17,369 bases of DNA from an uncultured Collinsella sp. Lineage in GTDB: Bacteria; Actinomycetota; Coriobacteriia; Coriobacteriales; Coriobacteriaceae. The stretch lies in the NCBI GenBank assembly GCA_958421035.1, contig CATZKS010000034.1, forward strand, positions 1-17,369. Reading direction: 5' to 3'. This document shows, one piece after another, positions 1 through 7,574 of this stretch; the stretch's first letter is position 1, and every line of letters starts with the position of its first letter. A program made the position numbers and the translations under genes. A model generated the notes under the pieces. That model was not told the DNA's origin and ran no database searches. It saw only the letters and a program-made list of their open reading frames with translations.

Positions 1-115
1 CCACGAGCACGACCTTGATATTGCGCTCGGTCTTGACGGCGGTGACGAAGCCCTCCATGGCGTATGAGAACGACTTTAAAAAGGACGGATGGTCCTTGTT
101 CGACCCGGGAATCAT
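1..115 (-). CDS. dgkA: Diacylglycerol/undecaprenol kinase, N-terminal fragment (runs off the left edge)
   Basis: Only the first 38 codons are inside the window; the gene continues beyond base 1. The translation begins MIPGSNKDHPSFLKS and continues FSYAMEGFVTAVKTERN then IKVVLV. This fits the N-terminus of the small prokaryotic DagK family, where an F-x-x-A-x-x-G segment precedes a conserved T-E-R-N. These are trimeric three-helix membrane kinases. Gram-negative members phosphorylate diacylglycerol, while Gram-positive members mostly phosphorylate undecaprenol to make the cell-wall lipid carrier, which is the likelier role here. Nine bases separate the ybeY stop from the ATG. No Shine-Dalgarno is present; the sense strand reads CCTCCT just before the start, the opposite of one. 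Translation is therefore probably coupled to ybeY. The ybeY-dgkA order is common in Gram-positive genomes. The family call rests on a short segment. Confidence 0.8.
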   Translation of the reverse strand, partial: MIPGSNKDHPSFLKSFSYAMEGFVTAVKTERNIKVVLV

Positions 116-124
116 AGGAGGCGC

Positions 125-634
125 CTAGTCGTGGGCGTGGTTGGTGATGGGGCCGACGTGGACGAGTTTGGGGTCCTCGCCGCGCTCAAGCGCCAAGTCG
201 CGCAGGATGGCATCCTCGCGTGCCTCCATGACCTCGGCCTCGTCGTCCTCGATGTGGTCGTAACCCAGCAGGTGCAGCATTCCGTGCACAAGCATCAGTC
301 GGCACTCATCGGCAGGGCTGTTGCCAAAGCCGGGGGCCTGGCGGGCAATGACCTGCGGGGCCAGGATAATATCGCCGAGCTCGAGCGTTTCGTCGGCGGG
401 AATGTCCTCGTCAAAGGCCGAGTCGCATTCAAACGAGAGGACATCGGTGGTGCGGTCGATACCGCGCCACTCGTGGTTGAGCTCGTGCATCTCGTCTTCA
501 TCAACATACGAAAGGGAAATCTCGACTCCACGTTCAACGCCCTCGGCGGCAAGCACAACCTCGCAGATGTGCTCCACCTCCTGCGCGTCGAGCAGCGTAT
601 CGAGCTCGGCATCGTTGCTGATCAATACACTCAA
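125..634 (-). CDS. ybeY: Endoribonuclease YbeY (rRNA maturation factor)
   Basis: A 169-residue protein, normal length for YbeY, a single-strand-specific metal-dependent endoribonuclease involved in 16S rRNA 3'-end maturation and 70S quality control in the cytoplasm. The family zinc signature HGMLHLLGYDH is at residues 117-127, giving the three metal-binding histidines H117, H121 and H127. The upstream R-G-x-D-R-x-T-D-V-L-S-F block around residues 57-68 is also typical. The start is TTG at 634-632, with AAGGAG six bases upstream. That TTG overlaps the TGA of phoH in a four-base TTGA, so the two genes are translationally coupled. The phoH-ybeY pair is widely conserved, and in E. coli the PhoH homologue YbeZ is a reported YbeY partner. 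The C-terminal 25 residues after the metal site are less conserved. Confidence 0.97.
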   Translation of the reverse strand: MSVLISNDAELDTLLDAQEVEHICEVVLAAEGVERGVEISLSYVDEDEMHELNHEWRGIDRTTDVLSFECDSAFDEDIPADETLELGDIILAPQVIARQAPGFGNSPADECRLMLVHGMLHLLGYDHIEDDEAEVMEAREDAILRDLALERGEDPKLVHVGPITNHAHD

Positions 635-1617
635 CGGGACTCCTTTCGGTCGCGCGGGCGCTGCTCGCGCACGTCATCATAAGCTTCATATGCCTCGACG
701 ATACGACCCACCAGGGCATGGCGCACCACGTCGGCACGCTCGAGGTGAGAAAATGCGACATCGTCGACACGGCCCAAAATCTGCTCAACGTCAGCAAGAC
801 CGCCACGACGACCCACCAGGTCGCGCTGGCTCAGGTCGCCGGTAATCACGAACTTGGAGTTGAACCCAAGGCGTGTCAGGAACATCTTCATCTGCTCGGG
901 CGTGGTATTTTGCGCCTCGTCGAGCACCACGAAGGCATCACTCAGTGTGCGGCCGCGCATGTAGGCAAGCGGGGCGATCTCGATCACGCCACGCTCCATA
1001 AGCTCATCGGTGCGCTCGCGATCCATCATGTCAAAAAGGGCGTCGTAGAGCGGACGCATGTAGGGGTCGATCTTTTCCTCAAGGGTACCGGGCAAAAAGC
1101 CCAGATTCTCCCCCGCCTCGACAACCGGACGCGTCAAGATCAGACGGCCCACCTCGTGACGCTTGAGCGCGGCAACGGCGAGCGCCATGGCCAGATAGGT
1201 CTTACCGGTACCGGCAGGACCAAGGCCAAACGTGATGGTATGCGAGCGAATGGCATCCACATAGCGCTTTTGGCCGAGCGTTTTGGGGCGAATGGCACGA
1301 CCGCGATACGAAAGCAGCACGTCATCGCGAAGCGACGTATCCTCGTGCTCACCGTCGCGCAGAACGGCCAGACAGCGCGAGACATCGTCGGCAGACAGCG
1401 TGCGCCCGGCAGCCGCCTCGCGAAAAGCATGTTCGAAAAAACGCGCCACGAGTTCGACCTCATCCGGGTCACCGCTCACGGCGATGCTATCGCCACGGGC
1501 GACCACATGGGCGCGAACCAAGCTCTCGAGCGCACGAAGGACGCCGTCGCCGGCGCCCAAAACGCACGAGGGATCAATTCCCTCGGGAACGGTAAGTCTA
1601 ATCTTCGAGGCTTCCAT
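631..1617 (-). CDS. phoH: PhoH-like ATPase (YbeZ type)
   Basis: A 328-residue cytoplasmic P-loop ATPase of the PhoH family. Walker A GPAGTGKT is at residues 133-140 and Walker B VVLDEAQ at about 230-236. The family block LTRPVVEAGENLGFLPG lies between them, and TGDLSQRDL follows as a sensor-like motif. The fold resembles the helicase core of superfamily 1. The proposed role, from family knowledge, is an RNA-related ATPase acting with YbeY in rRNA processing. I chose ATG 1617 rather than the longer reading frame because GGGAGG lies just upstream and the protein then has normal family length. The first 20 bases overlap the 3' end of mtaB, and the stop overlaps the ybeY start, so it sits in a coupled mtaB-phoH-ybeY run. 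The symbol reflects the family, not proven phosphate control. Confidence 0.95.
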   Translation of the reverse strand: MEASKIRLTVPEGIDPSCVLGAGDGVLRALESLVRAHVVARGDSIAVSGDPDEVELVARFFEHAFREAAAGRTLSADDVSRCLAVLRDGEHEDTSLRDDVLLSYRGRAIRPKTLGQKRYVDAIRSHTITFGLGPAGTGKTYLAMALAVAALKRHEVGRLILTRPVVEAGENLGFLPGTLEEKIDPYMRPLYDALFDMMDRERTDELMERGVIEIAPLAYMRGRTLSDAFVVLDEAQNTTPEQMKMFLTRLGFNSKFVITGDLSQRDLVGRRGGLADVEQILGRVDDVAFSHLERADVVRHALVGRIVEAYEAYDDVREQRPRDRKESR

Positions 1618-2890
1618 GAACCTCCCTGCGCGCATGGACCAAGCCGGAATCATCGATTCCGATGATAGCAACATCGAGCAGGCACGGGGCTGTAAGTCCA
1701 CAGGTATCGTCAAGACGGGCATGATGGAACGAACCGAGCGTCAGGTTGTCGCCGTACTCGAGGACGGCACGCTCGACGGTGCCCACGCGACGACGAGCGT
1801 CGGCAATGGCGAGTTCCTGCGCCGCGGCTCGCATACGACGGCTGCGCTCGGCCATAACCTCGGGCGGCACCTGGTCGGGCATATCGGCAGCAAGGGTACC
1901 GGGACGCTTGCTATAGCGGAACACGTGCATACGCGAGAAACCCACACGACGGCACAGCGCCAGCGACTCCTCGAACTCCTCGTCCGTCTCACCAGGAAAA
2001 CCGACGATGACATCGCACGAAAGAGACGCCTGGGGCAAGTTGGCGCGAATCATACGCACCGTGTCCTCAAAGGCCTCGGCGCTATAGGGACGGCCCATGC
2101 GATGCAGGGTCGCCGTGCAGCCGGACTGCACGGGCAGGTGCAAAAACGGGGCGATACGCTGCGGGTAGCGCGCCATAACCTTAAGCAGGCGCTCGGAGAT
2201 ATCCATGGGCTCGACCGAGGAAATGCGCACATGCGGAATAGACGTGCGCTCCATGATGGCCTCGAGCAGCTCATCGATTTCGACATGCTCGTCGGTCGCG
2301 CTCTTGCCATCGTAGGCACCCAGGTTCACACCGGTCAGCACCACCTCGGGTACGCCGGCCTCCTGGGCCTCGCGAACTTGCTCGAGCACGGACTCGACGG
2401 GCACGGAACGCTCGGGGCCGCGCGCCTTCCACACAATGCAATAGGTGCAGCGATGGTTGCAGCCGTCCTGTATCTTCACGCCCAGGCGAGAGCGACCGAG
2501 CGCATCGACCACCTCGCCATCGCTGCAGGCGGGAACGCTATCGGACTCAACGCCCAGCACCTCGCAGACACGTTCGGCGACATCGATCTTGGACGGCTCG
2601 GCGATCACGCGATCCGAAAGCTCCAGCAGCTCCTCGGGATGCAAATTAACCACGCATCCGGTCACGATCACATAGGGCTCGTTTGGATGGGCCAGCGCAT
2701 GACGAACGGCCTTACGGGTCTTGGCCTCGGCCTCTCCCGTCACGGCACAGGTATTGATAACGATCAGATCAGCGTCCTGTGGCTCCACCATCGCAAAGCC
2801 CAGGCGCATAAGATCGGCAGTGATACGGTCGGACTCAACCCGGTTGACACGGCAGCCGAGGTTGACGACGGAAATATGGGGTGCGAGCAC
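1598..2890 (-). CDS. mtaB: tRNA (N6-L-threonylcarbamoyladenosine(37)-C2)-methylthiotransferase MtaB
   Basis: A 430-residue radical-SAM methylthiotransferase. The N-terminal UPF0004 domain carries the three auxiliary-cluster cysteines C13 (NLGCRVN), C48 (NTCAVT) and C79 (TGC). The radical-SAM CxxxCxxC is at C144, C148 and C151 (GCNHRCTYC). A TRAM-like RNA-binding tail occupies roughly residues 375-430. MtaB converts t6A37 to ms2t6A37 in tRNAs reading ANN codons. NLGCRVN and the position next to dnaJ fit MtaB better than MiaB or RimO, since dnaJ-mtaB linkage is common in Gram-positive bacteria. The start is GTG at 2890 with AAGGAG five bases upstream, nine bases after the dnaJ stop. Its 3' end overlaps phoH by 20 bases. 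The paralogue assignment is inferred from motifs and context. Confidence 0.93.
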   Translation of the reverse strand: MLAPHISVVNLGCRVNRVESDRITADLMRLGFAMVEPQDADLIVINTCAVTGEAEAKTRKAVRHALAHPNEPYVIVTGCVVNLHPEELLELSDRVIAEPSKIDVAERVCEVLGVESDSVPACSDGEVVDALGRSRLGVKIQDGCNHRCTYCIVWKARGPERSVPVESVLEQVREAQEAGVPEVVLTGVNLGAYDGKSATDEHVEIDELLEAIMERTSIPHVRISSVEPMDISERLLKVMARYPQRIAPFLHLPVQSGCTATLHRMGRPYSAEAFEDTVRMIRANLPQASLSCDVIVGFPGETDEEFEESLALCRRVGFSRMHVFRYSKRPGTLAADMPDQVPPEVMAERSRRMRAAAQELAIADARRRVGTVERAVLEYGDNLTLGSFHHARLDDTCGLTAPCLLDVAIIGIDDSGLVHARREVHGSLED

Positions 2891-2899
2891 GCGGGCTCC

Positions 2900-4048
2900 T
2901 TAATCGAGGATGTCGTCGAGGGCACTCTTGATACGGTCGGTCACCGACTTCTTACCGGATGCGACGTCATCGCCCATCTCGTCGGCAAAGGCGCGAAGCA
3001 GCTCGCGCTGCTTATTGGAAAGATTGGTGGGAACGACCACGCGCAGTTGCACGATCAGGCGGCCACGCGAACCGCCACCGCCAATGCGTGGCATGCCGTA
3101 ATTATTGACGCTCACGGTGTCACCGTACTGGGCGCCGGCGGGAACCGTCACCTTAACGACCTCGTCGGGCATAATGCCCTCGACCTCGATCTCGCAGCCG
3201 AGCGCAGCCTGCGCAATCGAGATATCGCTCACCAGGTACAGGTCGTCGCCGTTGCGCTTAAAGCGCTCGTGGTCGGCAACGCGCACGTTGACAATCAGGT
3301 CGCCCGAAGGCTCGCCGCGAAGGCCGGCCTCGCCAAAACCGCTCACACGCAGCTGGCGACCGGTCGAAACGCCGGCGGGAATATCGATGTCGATCTTTTC
3401 GTGCGAAGGCGTGCGGCCCTGACCGTCGCAGGTCTCGCAGGGATGGTCGATGACCGTGCCCTCGCCATGGCAGTCGGGGCAAGGCGAAGAGGACTGAACC
3501 TGGCCAAGGAACGAACGCTGAACCGTCGTGACGTAGCCCGTACCGTGGCAGCGGCCGCACTGCTTTTCCTGTGCGCCCTCTGCCCTACCGGTGCCGTTGC
3601 AGTCCTCGCAAGGAGCAAGGCGGTCATAGCTGATCGTCTTTTTGCAGCCGAGCGCCGCCTCCTCGAGCGTCACCGAAAGCGAGATGGCCATGTCACGTCC
3701 GCGACGACGCTCACGACGGCTGCGGGTGCCACCGCCGGCACCGCCGCCAAAGAACGACGAGAACAAGTCGTCCATGCCCATGCCACCAAAGATATCGTTG
3801 ATATCGACGTAGCCCGAACCACCAGGGCCGTCGGCAGTGCCGTAACGGTCGTAGTTAGCACGCTTCTGCTCGTCGGAAAGAACGGAATAGGCCTCGTTAA
3901 GCTCCTTGAACTTAGCCTCGGCCTCGGGGTCGTCCGAAACATCCGGATGTACGGTACGGGCCTTCTTTAGAAACGCACGCTTAATCGTCCGCGCGTCGGC
4001 ATCCCTGTCGACGCCAAGCACCTCGTAGTAATCCCTATTTTCCGACAC
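2900..4048 (-). CDS. dnaJ: Chaperone protein DnaJ (canonical, type I)
   Basis: A 382-residue Hsp40 co-chaperone with the full type I layout. The J domain is at about residues 5-67 with HPD at 34-36, which stimulates DnaK ATPase. A Gly/Phe-rich linker spans about 70-107, and a short Arg-rich stretch follows at 109-118. The zinc domain at 147-211 has four CxxCxGxG repeats (CEDCNGTG, CGRCHGTG, CPDCHGEG, CETCDGQG). C-terminal substrate-binding domains I and II run to the end. The start is GTG at 4048, with GGAAGGA seven bases upstream, and gives SENRDYYEVLG; the longer frame adds a non-conserved leader. It lies 81 bases downstream of a second, membrane-type dnaJ and 9 bases upstream of mtaB. dnaK and grpE are not in the window, and neither a CIRCE nor a HAIR operator is visible upstream. 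Confidence 0.96.
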   Translation of the reverse strand: MSENRDYYEVLGVDRDADARTIKRAFLKKARTVHPDVSDDPEAEAKFKELNEAYSVLSDEQKRANYDRYGTADGPGGSGYVDINDIFGGMGMDDLFSSFFGGGAGGGTRSRRERRRGRDMAISLSVTLEEAALGCKKTISYDRLAPCEDCNGTGRAEGAQEKQCGRCHGTGYVTTVQRSFLGQVQSSSPCPDCHGEGTVIDHPCETCDGQGRTPSHEKIDIDIPAGVSTGRQLRVSGFGEAGLRGEPSGDLIVNVRVADHERFKRNGDDLYLVSDISIAQAALGCEIEVEGIMPDEVVKVTVPAGAQYGDTVSVNNYGMPRIGGGGSRGRLIVQLRVVVPTNLSNKQRELLRAFADEMGDDVASGKKSVTDRIKSALDDILD

Positions 4049-4129
4049 GACCGAATCCTTCCGACTTTCATTATTGTCACAGTGCGTCCTATACCCAGGC
4101 TGGGCCGACCGCAAACAGAGGGTTTAATG

Positions 4130-5233
4130 TTATTGCATTTGGTACGGCGAAAGCATGGCCCGTTGCGAGCAGCTCGCGAACCAAACCGACACGAGCGCGA
4201 ACATGAAGCCGTTGGCAAAGCCGTTGGCAAACTGCATCGCACCGCGCTTCCACCAAAGCAGGCTACGATGAAGCACACCGTCCGAAAGCACCATAAATAG
4301 GCCCATGGTAAACGGAATAAAGCACATCACGGCAAAGGCCGAGAACACGCCCGAAATGGCCGACAGCACCAAAAACGGCGCCACGATGCCCATCAGGTAA
4401 AAACCGGTACGAGCTTTGCCTTCCAAGCGCTCGGCCTCAACATGGGCGCGGCCGACCAGGTCGCCGCCCGCGGCACCGTTGGTGCCAGCATGACCCATGC
4501 CGCTAATGCGGACCTCATCGCCATCGTGCGTGCCGGCAGGAAACTCAATCGTCTGCTCGGAGGTTACGCGAGTACGACCGCTGCCACCGCAATCAGGGCA
4601 GGGGTCGGCCACGACCTTACCGGAACCGCCGCACTCGGGGCAGACCGACTGGAACGTGCCCGCACCAAACAGGAAGGACAGGTCGACGTCGATGTGGCCG
4701 CGGCCGCCACAGCTTGGGCAGGTATGGGCATGCTCAGACGAAACGGAGCCCGAGCCGCCGCAATGTCCGCACGTATCGAAACGCGTATAGCGGACGGTCT
4801 TGCGGGCACCGCCCTTGGCCTCCTTGGCGTCGAGTTTGATATCGACGACTACATTGGCGCCGTTCTCGGGATTATAGGCAGCCTGCCCACGACGCTGCTG
4901 GCCCCAGGCACCGCCAAAAGGAAAGCCGCCCTCAAAAGGATTGCCATAACCCGTGTTGCCGGCGTAGCCGCCACCATAGGGCGAAGCCGTAGGAGCACCG
5001 GCAAAGGGATTGCCAGAACGCATGGCGTCGTAGCGCGCACGTTTTTGCTCATCCGAAAGCACGGCGTAGGCCTCGGAAACCTCTTTAAACTTTTCCTCGG
5101 CATCCGGCTCTTTGTTGACGTCCGGATGGAGCTTGCGGGCCTTTTGCTGGAAGGCCTTTTGAATATCACGCGAGGTGGCGTCCTTGGAGACACCCAAAAT
5201 CTCGTAGTAATCTTTTTCGTTCATCGTCGCCAT
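4130..5233 (-). CDS. DnaJ-like co-chaperone with three predicted transmembrane segments replacing its C-terminal domain II
   Basis: A 367-residue protein. The J domain is at residues 7-69 with HPD at 36-38, followed by a Gly/Phe/Asn/Pro-rich linker at about 73-120. A complete DnaJ zinc domain spans 155-219 (CGHCGGSG, CPSCGGRG, CPECGGSG, CPDCGGSG). The C-terminal domain I sandwich ends near GGDLVGRAHVEAERLEG (about 256-272). Where domain II and the dimerisation tail should follow, there are hydrophobic segments at about 278-297, 299-316 and 337-354. Basic residues in the 322-330 loop predict that loop and the N-terminus to be cytoplasmic. By inference it recruits DnaK to the inner face of the membrane. 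The start is ATG 5233 with AGGAGG nine bases upstream; ATG 5224 is possible. A TATATA box lies in the 58-base gap after hemW, without a good -35. Function is not known to me; J-domain and zinc-finger identity are certain. Confidence 0.9.
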   Translation of the reverse strand: MATMNEKDYYEILGVSKDATSRDIQKAFQQKARKLHPDVNKEPDAEEKFKEVSEAYAVLSDEQKRARYDAMRSGNPFAGAPTASPYGGGYAGNTGYGNPFEGGFPFGGAWGQQRRGQAAYNPENGANVVVDIKLDAKEAKGGARKTVRYTRFDTCGHCGGSGSVSSEHAHTCPSCGGRGHIDVDLSFLFGAGTFQSVCPECGGSGKVVADPCPDCGGSGRTRVTSEQTIEFPAGTHDGDEVRISGMGHAGTNGAAGGDLVGRAHVEAERLEGKARTGFYLMGIVAPFLVLSAISGVFSAFAVMCFIPFTMGLFMVLSDGVLHRSLLWWKRGAMQFANGFANGFMFALVSVWFASCSQRAMLSPYQMQ

Positions 5234-5291
5234 GCGCGGCAACCTCCTGCTCACAGCAGCGTATATATTCCGGTAATTCTACCCGAGCGGC

Positions 5292-6524
5292 CTAAGCTAG
5301 ATCCCAAAACAGCTCGAACAGAACATTTCCATCGAGCCAGCCCAGGTGTGTCGGCGCCAGACGAGCTCGAACATGGCCCGCGACGACATCTGCCGAAGTG
5401 AAGGGTCCCTCATGGACCCCGAGCGTCTCGGGCACCCAAGTGGCAAGACCCAATTCGAGCGCGCGATCGCAGGCAGCTGCCAGCTCGCCCGTTGGGATGA
5501 CGCAAGCCGCACGAATCAACAGGTCGGACGCGACACCGCGCGTCATGCGGCAAGCAAGCATCAGGTCTTCAGCCGCAGCCTCACGCTGCGACAGATATTC
5601 GGCCTCGAACGCCGTCGCGTCATCGTCGCGTTGTACCAGACGCACGCGGTACGCATCGCCTCGAGAAGACACGCAGGGGAACAAACCTGCAAGACGGTCG
5701 AAATCCTCGGCGTCGAGCATACCCGCGGCGGAACGACCCAGGCCCAGGTAGCCCCGTCCGGTCCAATAGGCAATGTTATGGGCGCACTCATGACCGTCGA
5801 GCGCATAGCTTGCCACCTCATAGGGGTGATAACCGGCCGCACCCAGACGCTCACGCGCCACATCCATGCACGAAGCCTGAAAATCCTCATCAGGCTCGAG
5901 CGACTCGTCACGGCACGCCATGCGATAAAGGGGCGTACCCTCCTCAAGCGTAAGCGGGTAGACCGACACATGATGCGGAGCCGCCGCCAGCACGCCATCG
6001 AGCGTGTGCTTCCAACTCGCTGCGGACTGCCCGGGAAGTCCGCACATAAGGTCGCACGACACGTCAAGCCCAGCGTTCTTGACCGTCGCGATGGCGGCGA
6101 GCGCCCGATCGGCATCGTGAATACGGCCGATGGCGGTAAGTTCGGTGTTATCGAGCGTTTGCACGCCCAAAGAGACGCGTGTGACACCAACCTTGGCAAG
6201 CGCAGTGGCAAGCTCGGCGGTCAGCGACTCGGGATTGGCCTCGCAGGTAAACTCAACGGAGGCGCACCACGCACGAATACGACGCGCCAGCTCTACCAGG
6301 CGCTCCCCCGCCAGCGACGGCGTACCGCCGCCAACATAGACGGTGCGAATCTGGTCGAGGGCCCCAGCCTTGCCAAAAGCATCGAGGCGCGCGTACAACT
6401 GCTCAAAATAGGAATCGAGCGCGGCATCCAAATCACACGAAGCAAAGCTGCGCGAGTCGAAGTCGCAGTAGCGGCACTTTTGGGCACAGAACGGCACGTG
6501 CACGTACAGCGCGGTAACGGCCAC
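5292..6524 (-). CDS. hemW: Radical SAM haem chaperone HemW (coproporphyrinogen III oxidase-like)
   Basis: A 410-residue radical-SAM protein. The cluster motif CxxxCxxC is at C13, C17 and C20 (PFCAQKCRYCDF), GGGTPS follows at about 65-70, and GVQT and the C-terminal HemW domain are present. HemW binds haem and inserts it into membrane respiratory enzymes. The family is often mis-annotated as HemN; HemN has an extra N-terminal region absent here. The start is GTG at 6524, with GGAGG seven bases upstream lying inside the last codons of dusB, only two bases after the dusB stop. lepA and hemW are neighbours in many Gram-positive genomes; here dusB sits between them. Whether this host makes or imports haem cannot be judged from the window. 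Confidence 0.93.
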   Translation of the reverse strand: MAVTALYVHVPFCAQKCRYCDFDSRSFASCDLDAALDSYFEQLYARLDAFGKAGALDQIRTVYVGGGTPSLAGERLVELARRIRAWCASVEFTCEANPESLTAELATALAKVGVTRVSLGVQTLDNTELTAIGRIHDADRALAAIATVKNAGLDVSCDLMCGLPGQSAASWKHTLDGVLAAAPHHVSVYPLTLEEGTPLYRMACRDESLEPDEDFQASCMDVARERLGAAGYHPYEVASYALDGHECAHNIAYWTGRGYLGLGRSAAGMLDAEDFDRLAGLFPCVSSRGDAYRVRLVQRDDDATAFEAEYLSQREAAAEDLMLACRMTRGVASDLLIRAACVIPTGELAAACDRALELGLATWVPETLGVHEGPFTSADVVAGHVRARLAPTHLGWLDGNVLFELFWDLA

Positions 6525-6526
6525 CC

Positions 6527-7570
6527 TTAAGCCTCCAGCGGATGAGGAGGCACCGATTCGCCGGCGGCAAGGGCAGCCTCGCAGGCCACCACATCGCGCT
6601 CGATCTCATCGACCAGCGCCATAAACTCCTCGTAACTGGAACAGCGCACCACATGGGCACGCCAAGCGGCGGCATGGGGCATGCCTTTTAAGTACCAGCT
6701 TGCGTACGTACGGGCACGCGACATGAGCGGCAACAGCTCGTGCGTGAGCGTCAGGTGCTCGCGCAGGGCATCCAGGCGCTCGACCGAGCTACGTACCGGT
6801 ACCGGCGCGCCATCGAGCGCAAGGGCGCGGGCATCGCCGAACACCCAGGGATTGCCATAGATACCGCGCGCGATGAACACGGCGCTGGCACCCGAGTTGC
6901 GCATATGCTCCGCGGCATCCTCGGCGCAGAACACATCGCCCGAACCGATCACGGGAATCTCGACGGCATCTGCGACCTCATCGACGACCGACCAATCGGC
7001 CTGGCCCGTGTAGAGTTGCGTAGCGCAACGACCATGCACGGCGACTGCGGCAGCCCCTGCGCCCTCAAGCATCTGGGCAAATGTCGCGGCATTGCGGTCC
7101 TCGGCATAAAAGCCCTTGCGAATCTTGACGGTCACGGGCACGTGCGCCGCGCCCACCGTGGCCTCGACGATCTTCTCCGCAAGGTCGGGCGTGCGCATGA
7201 GCGCCGAGCCCTCGCCCTTGGTAACGACCTTGCGGGCGGGGCATGCCATATTGATATCGATGAGCGACAGGCGATCGCCAACGCGCTCCTCGACGGCGGC
7301 GACGGCGCTCGCAAACTGATCAGGCTTGGAGCCAAAGAGTTGCACGCAAATCTGCTGCTCCTCGTCGGCCGGTAGTACCAGGCGCCAGGTCTTGTTGCTG
7401 GCATAGGCAAGGCCCGCCACGCTCACCATCTCGCTGTAGGCAAGGTTGGCACCGCGGCGGCGGCACATGATGCGGTAGGCAGGGTCGGTCACGCCCGCCA
7501 TGGGAGCCATAAGGAACGGCTGCTCGGCATAGGCGCCCAGCAGCCGCTTGCTGTATTCGGAAAGCGCCAT
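6527..7570 (-). CDS. dusB: tRNA-dihydrouridine synthase (DusB type)
   Basis: A 347-residue FMN-dependent Dus enzyme, which reduces uridine to dihydrouridine in the D-loop of tRNA. The N-terminal TIM-barrel signature is APMAGVTDPAYR at about residues 22-33. The catalytic cysteine is C110 in DINMACPARKV, then VPVTVKIRKGF and HGR in the FMN-phosphate and substrate region, GSGDVF, and IARGIYGNPW near the end of the barrel. A helical recognition domain closes the protein. The start is ATG 7570, four bases after the lepA stop, with only a weak AGTAGG upstream, so coupling to lepA is likely. The longer frame adds an Arg-rich leader lying inside lepA and is rejected. Subfamily B is the usual assignment in Gram-positive bacteria but is not proven by motif alone. 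Confidence 0.93.
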   Translation of the reverse strand: MALSEYSKRLLGAYAEQPFLMAPMAGVTDPAYRIMCRRRGANLAYSEMVSVAGLAYASNKTWRLVLPADEEQQICVQLFGSKPDQFASAVAAVEERVGDRLSLIDINMACPARKVVTKGEGSALMRTPDLAEKIVEATVGAAHVPVTVKIRKGFYAEDRNAATFAQMLEGAGAAAVAVHGRCATQLYTGQADWSVVDEVADAVEIPVIGSGDVFCAEDAAEHMRNSGASAVFIARGIYGNPWVFGDARALALDGAPVPVRSSVERLDALREHLTLTHELLPLMSRARTYASWYLKGMPHAAAWRAHVVRCSSYEEFMALVDEIERDVVACEAALAAGESVPPHPLEA

Positions 7571-7574
7571 AGAC

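Noticed and set aside
574..1722. Longer N-terminal extensions for phoH and, similarly, dnaJ, lepA, holA, rpsT and dusB
   Set aside because: The extra residues lie in neighbouring genes, leaders or a terminator, are not family-like, and better starts with suitable ribosome-binding sites or spacing exist downstream.
1283..3970. An 895-codon open frame on the plus strand
   Set aside because: It lies antisense to phoH, mtaB and dnaJ, whose families are certain. The composition is a mirror of their codon bias, as expected in GC-rich DNA, and no domain is recognisable.
5262..5281. TATATA and TAGAAT boxes as a promoter for the membrane dnaJ
   Set aside because: Neither has a reasonable -35 or extended -10, and the gene sits in a tight co-directional run, so I mention but do not annotate it.
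5346..6530. A 394-codon plus-strand frame opposite hemW
   Set aside because: It mirrors the hemW reading frame, which has the full radical-SAM motif; no independent evidence supports it.
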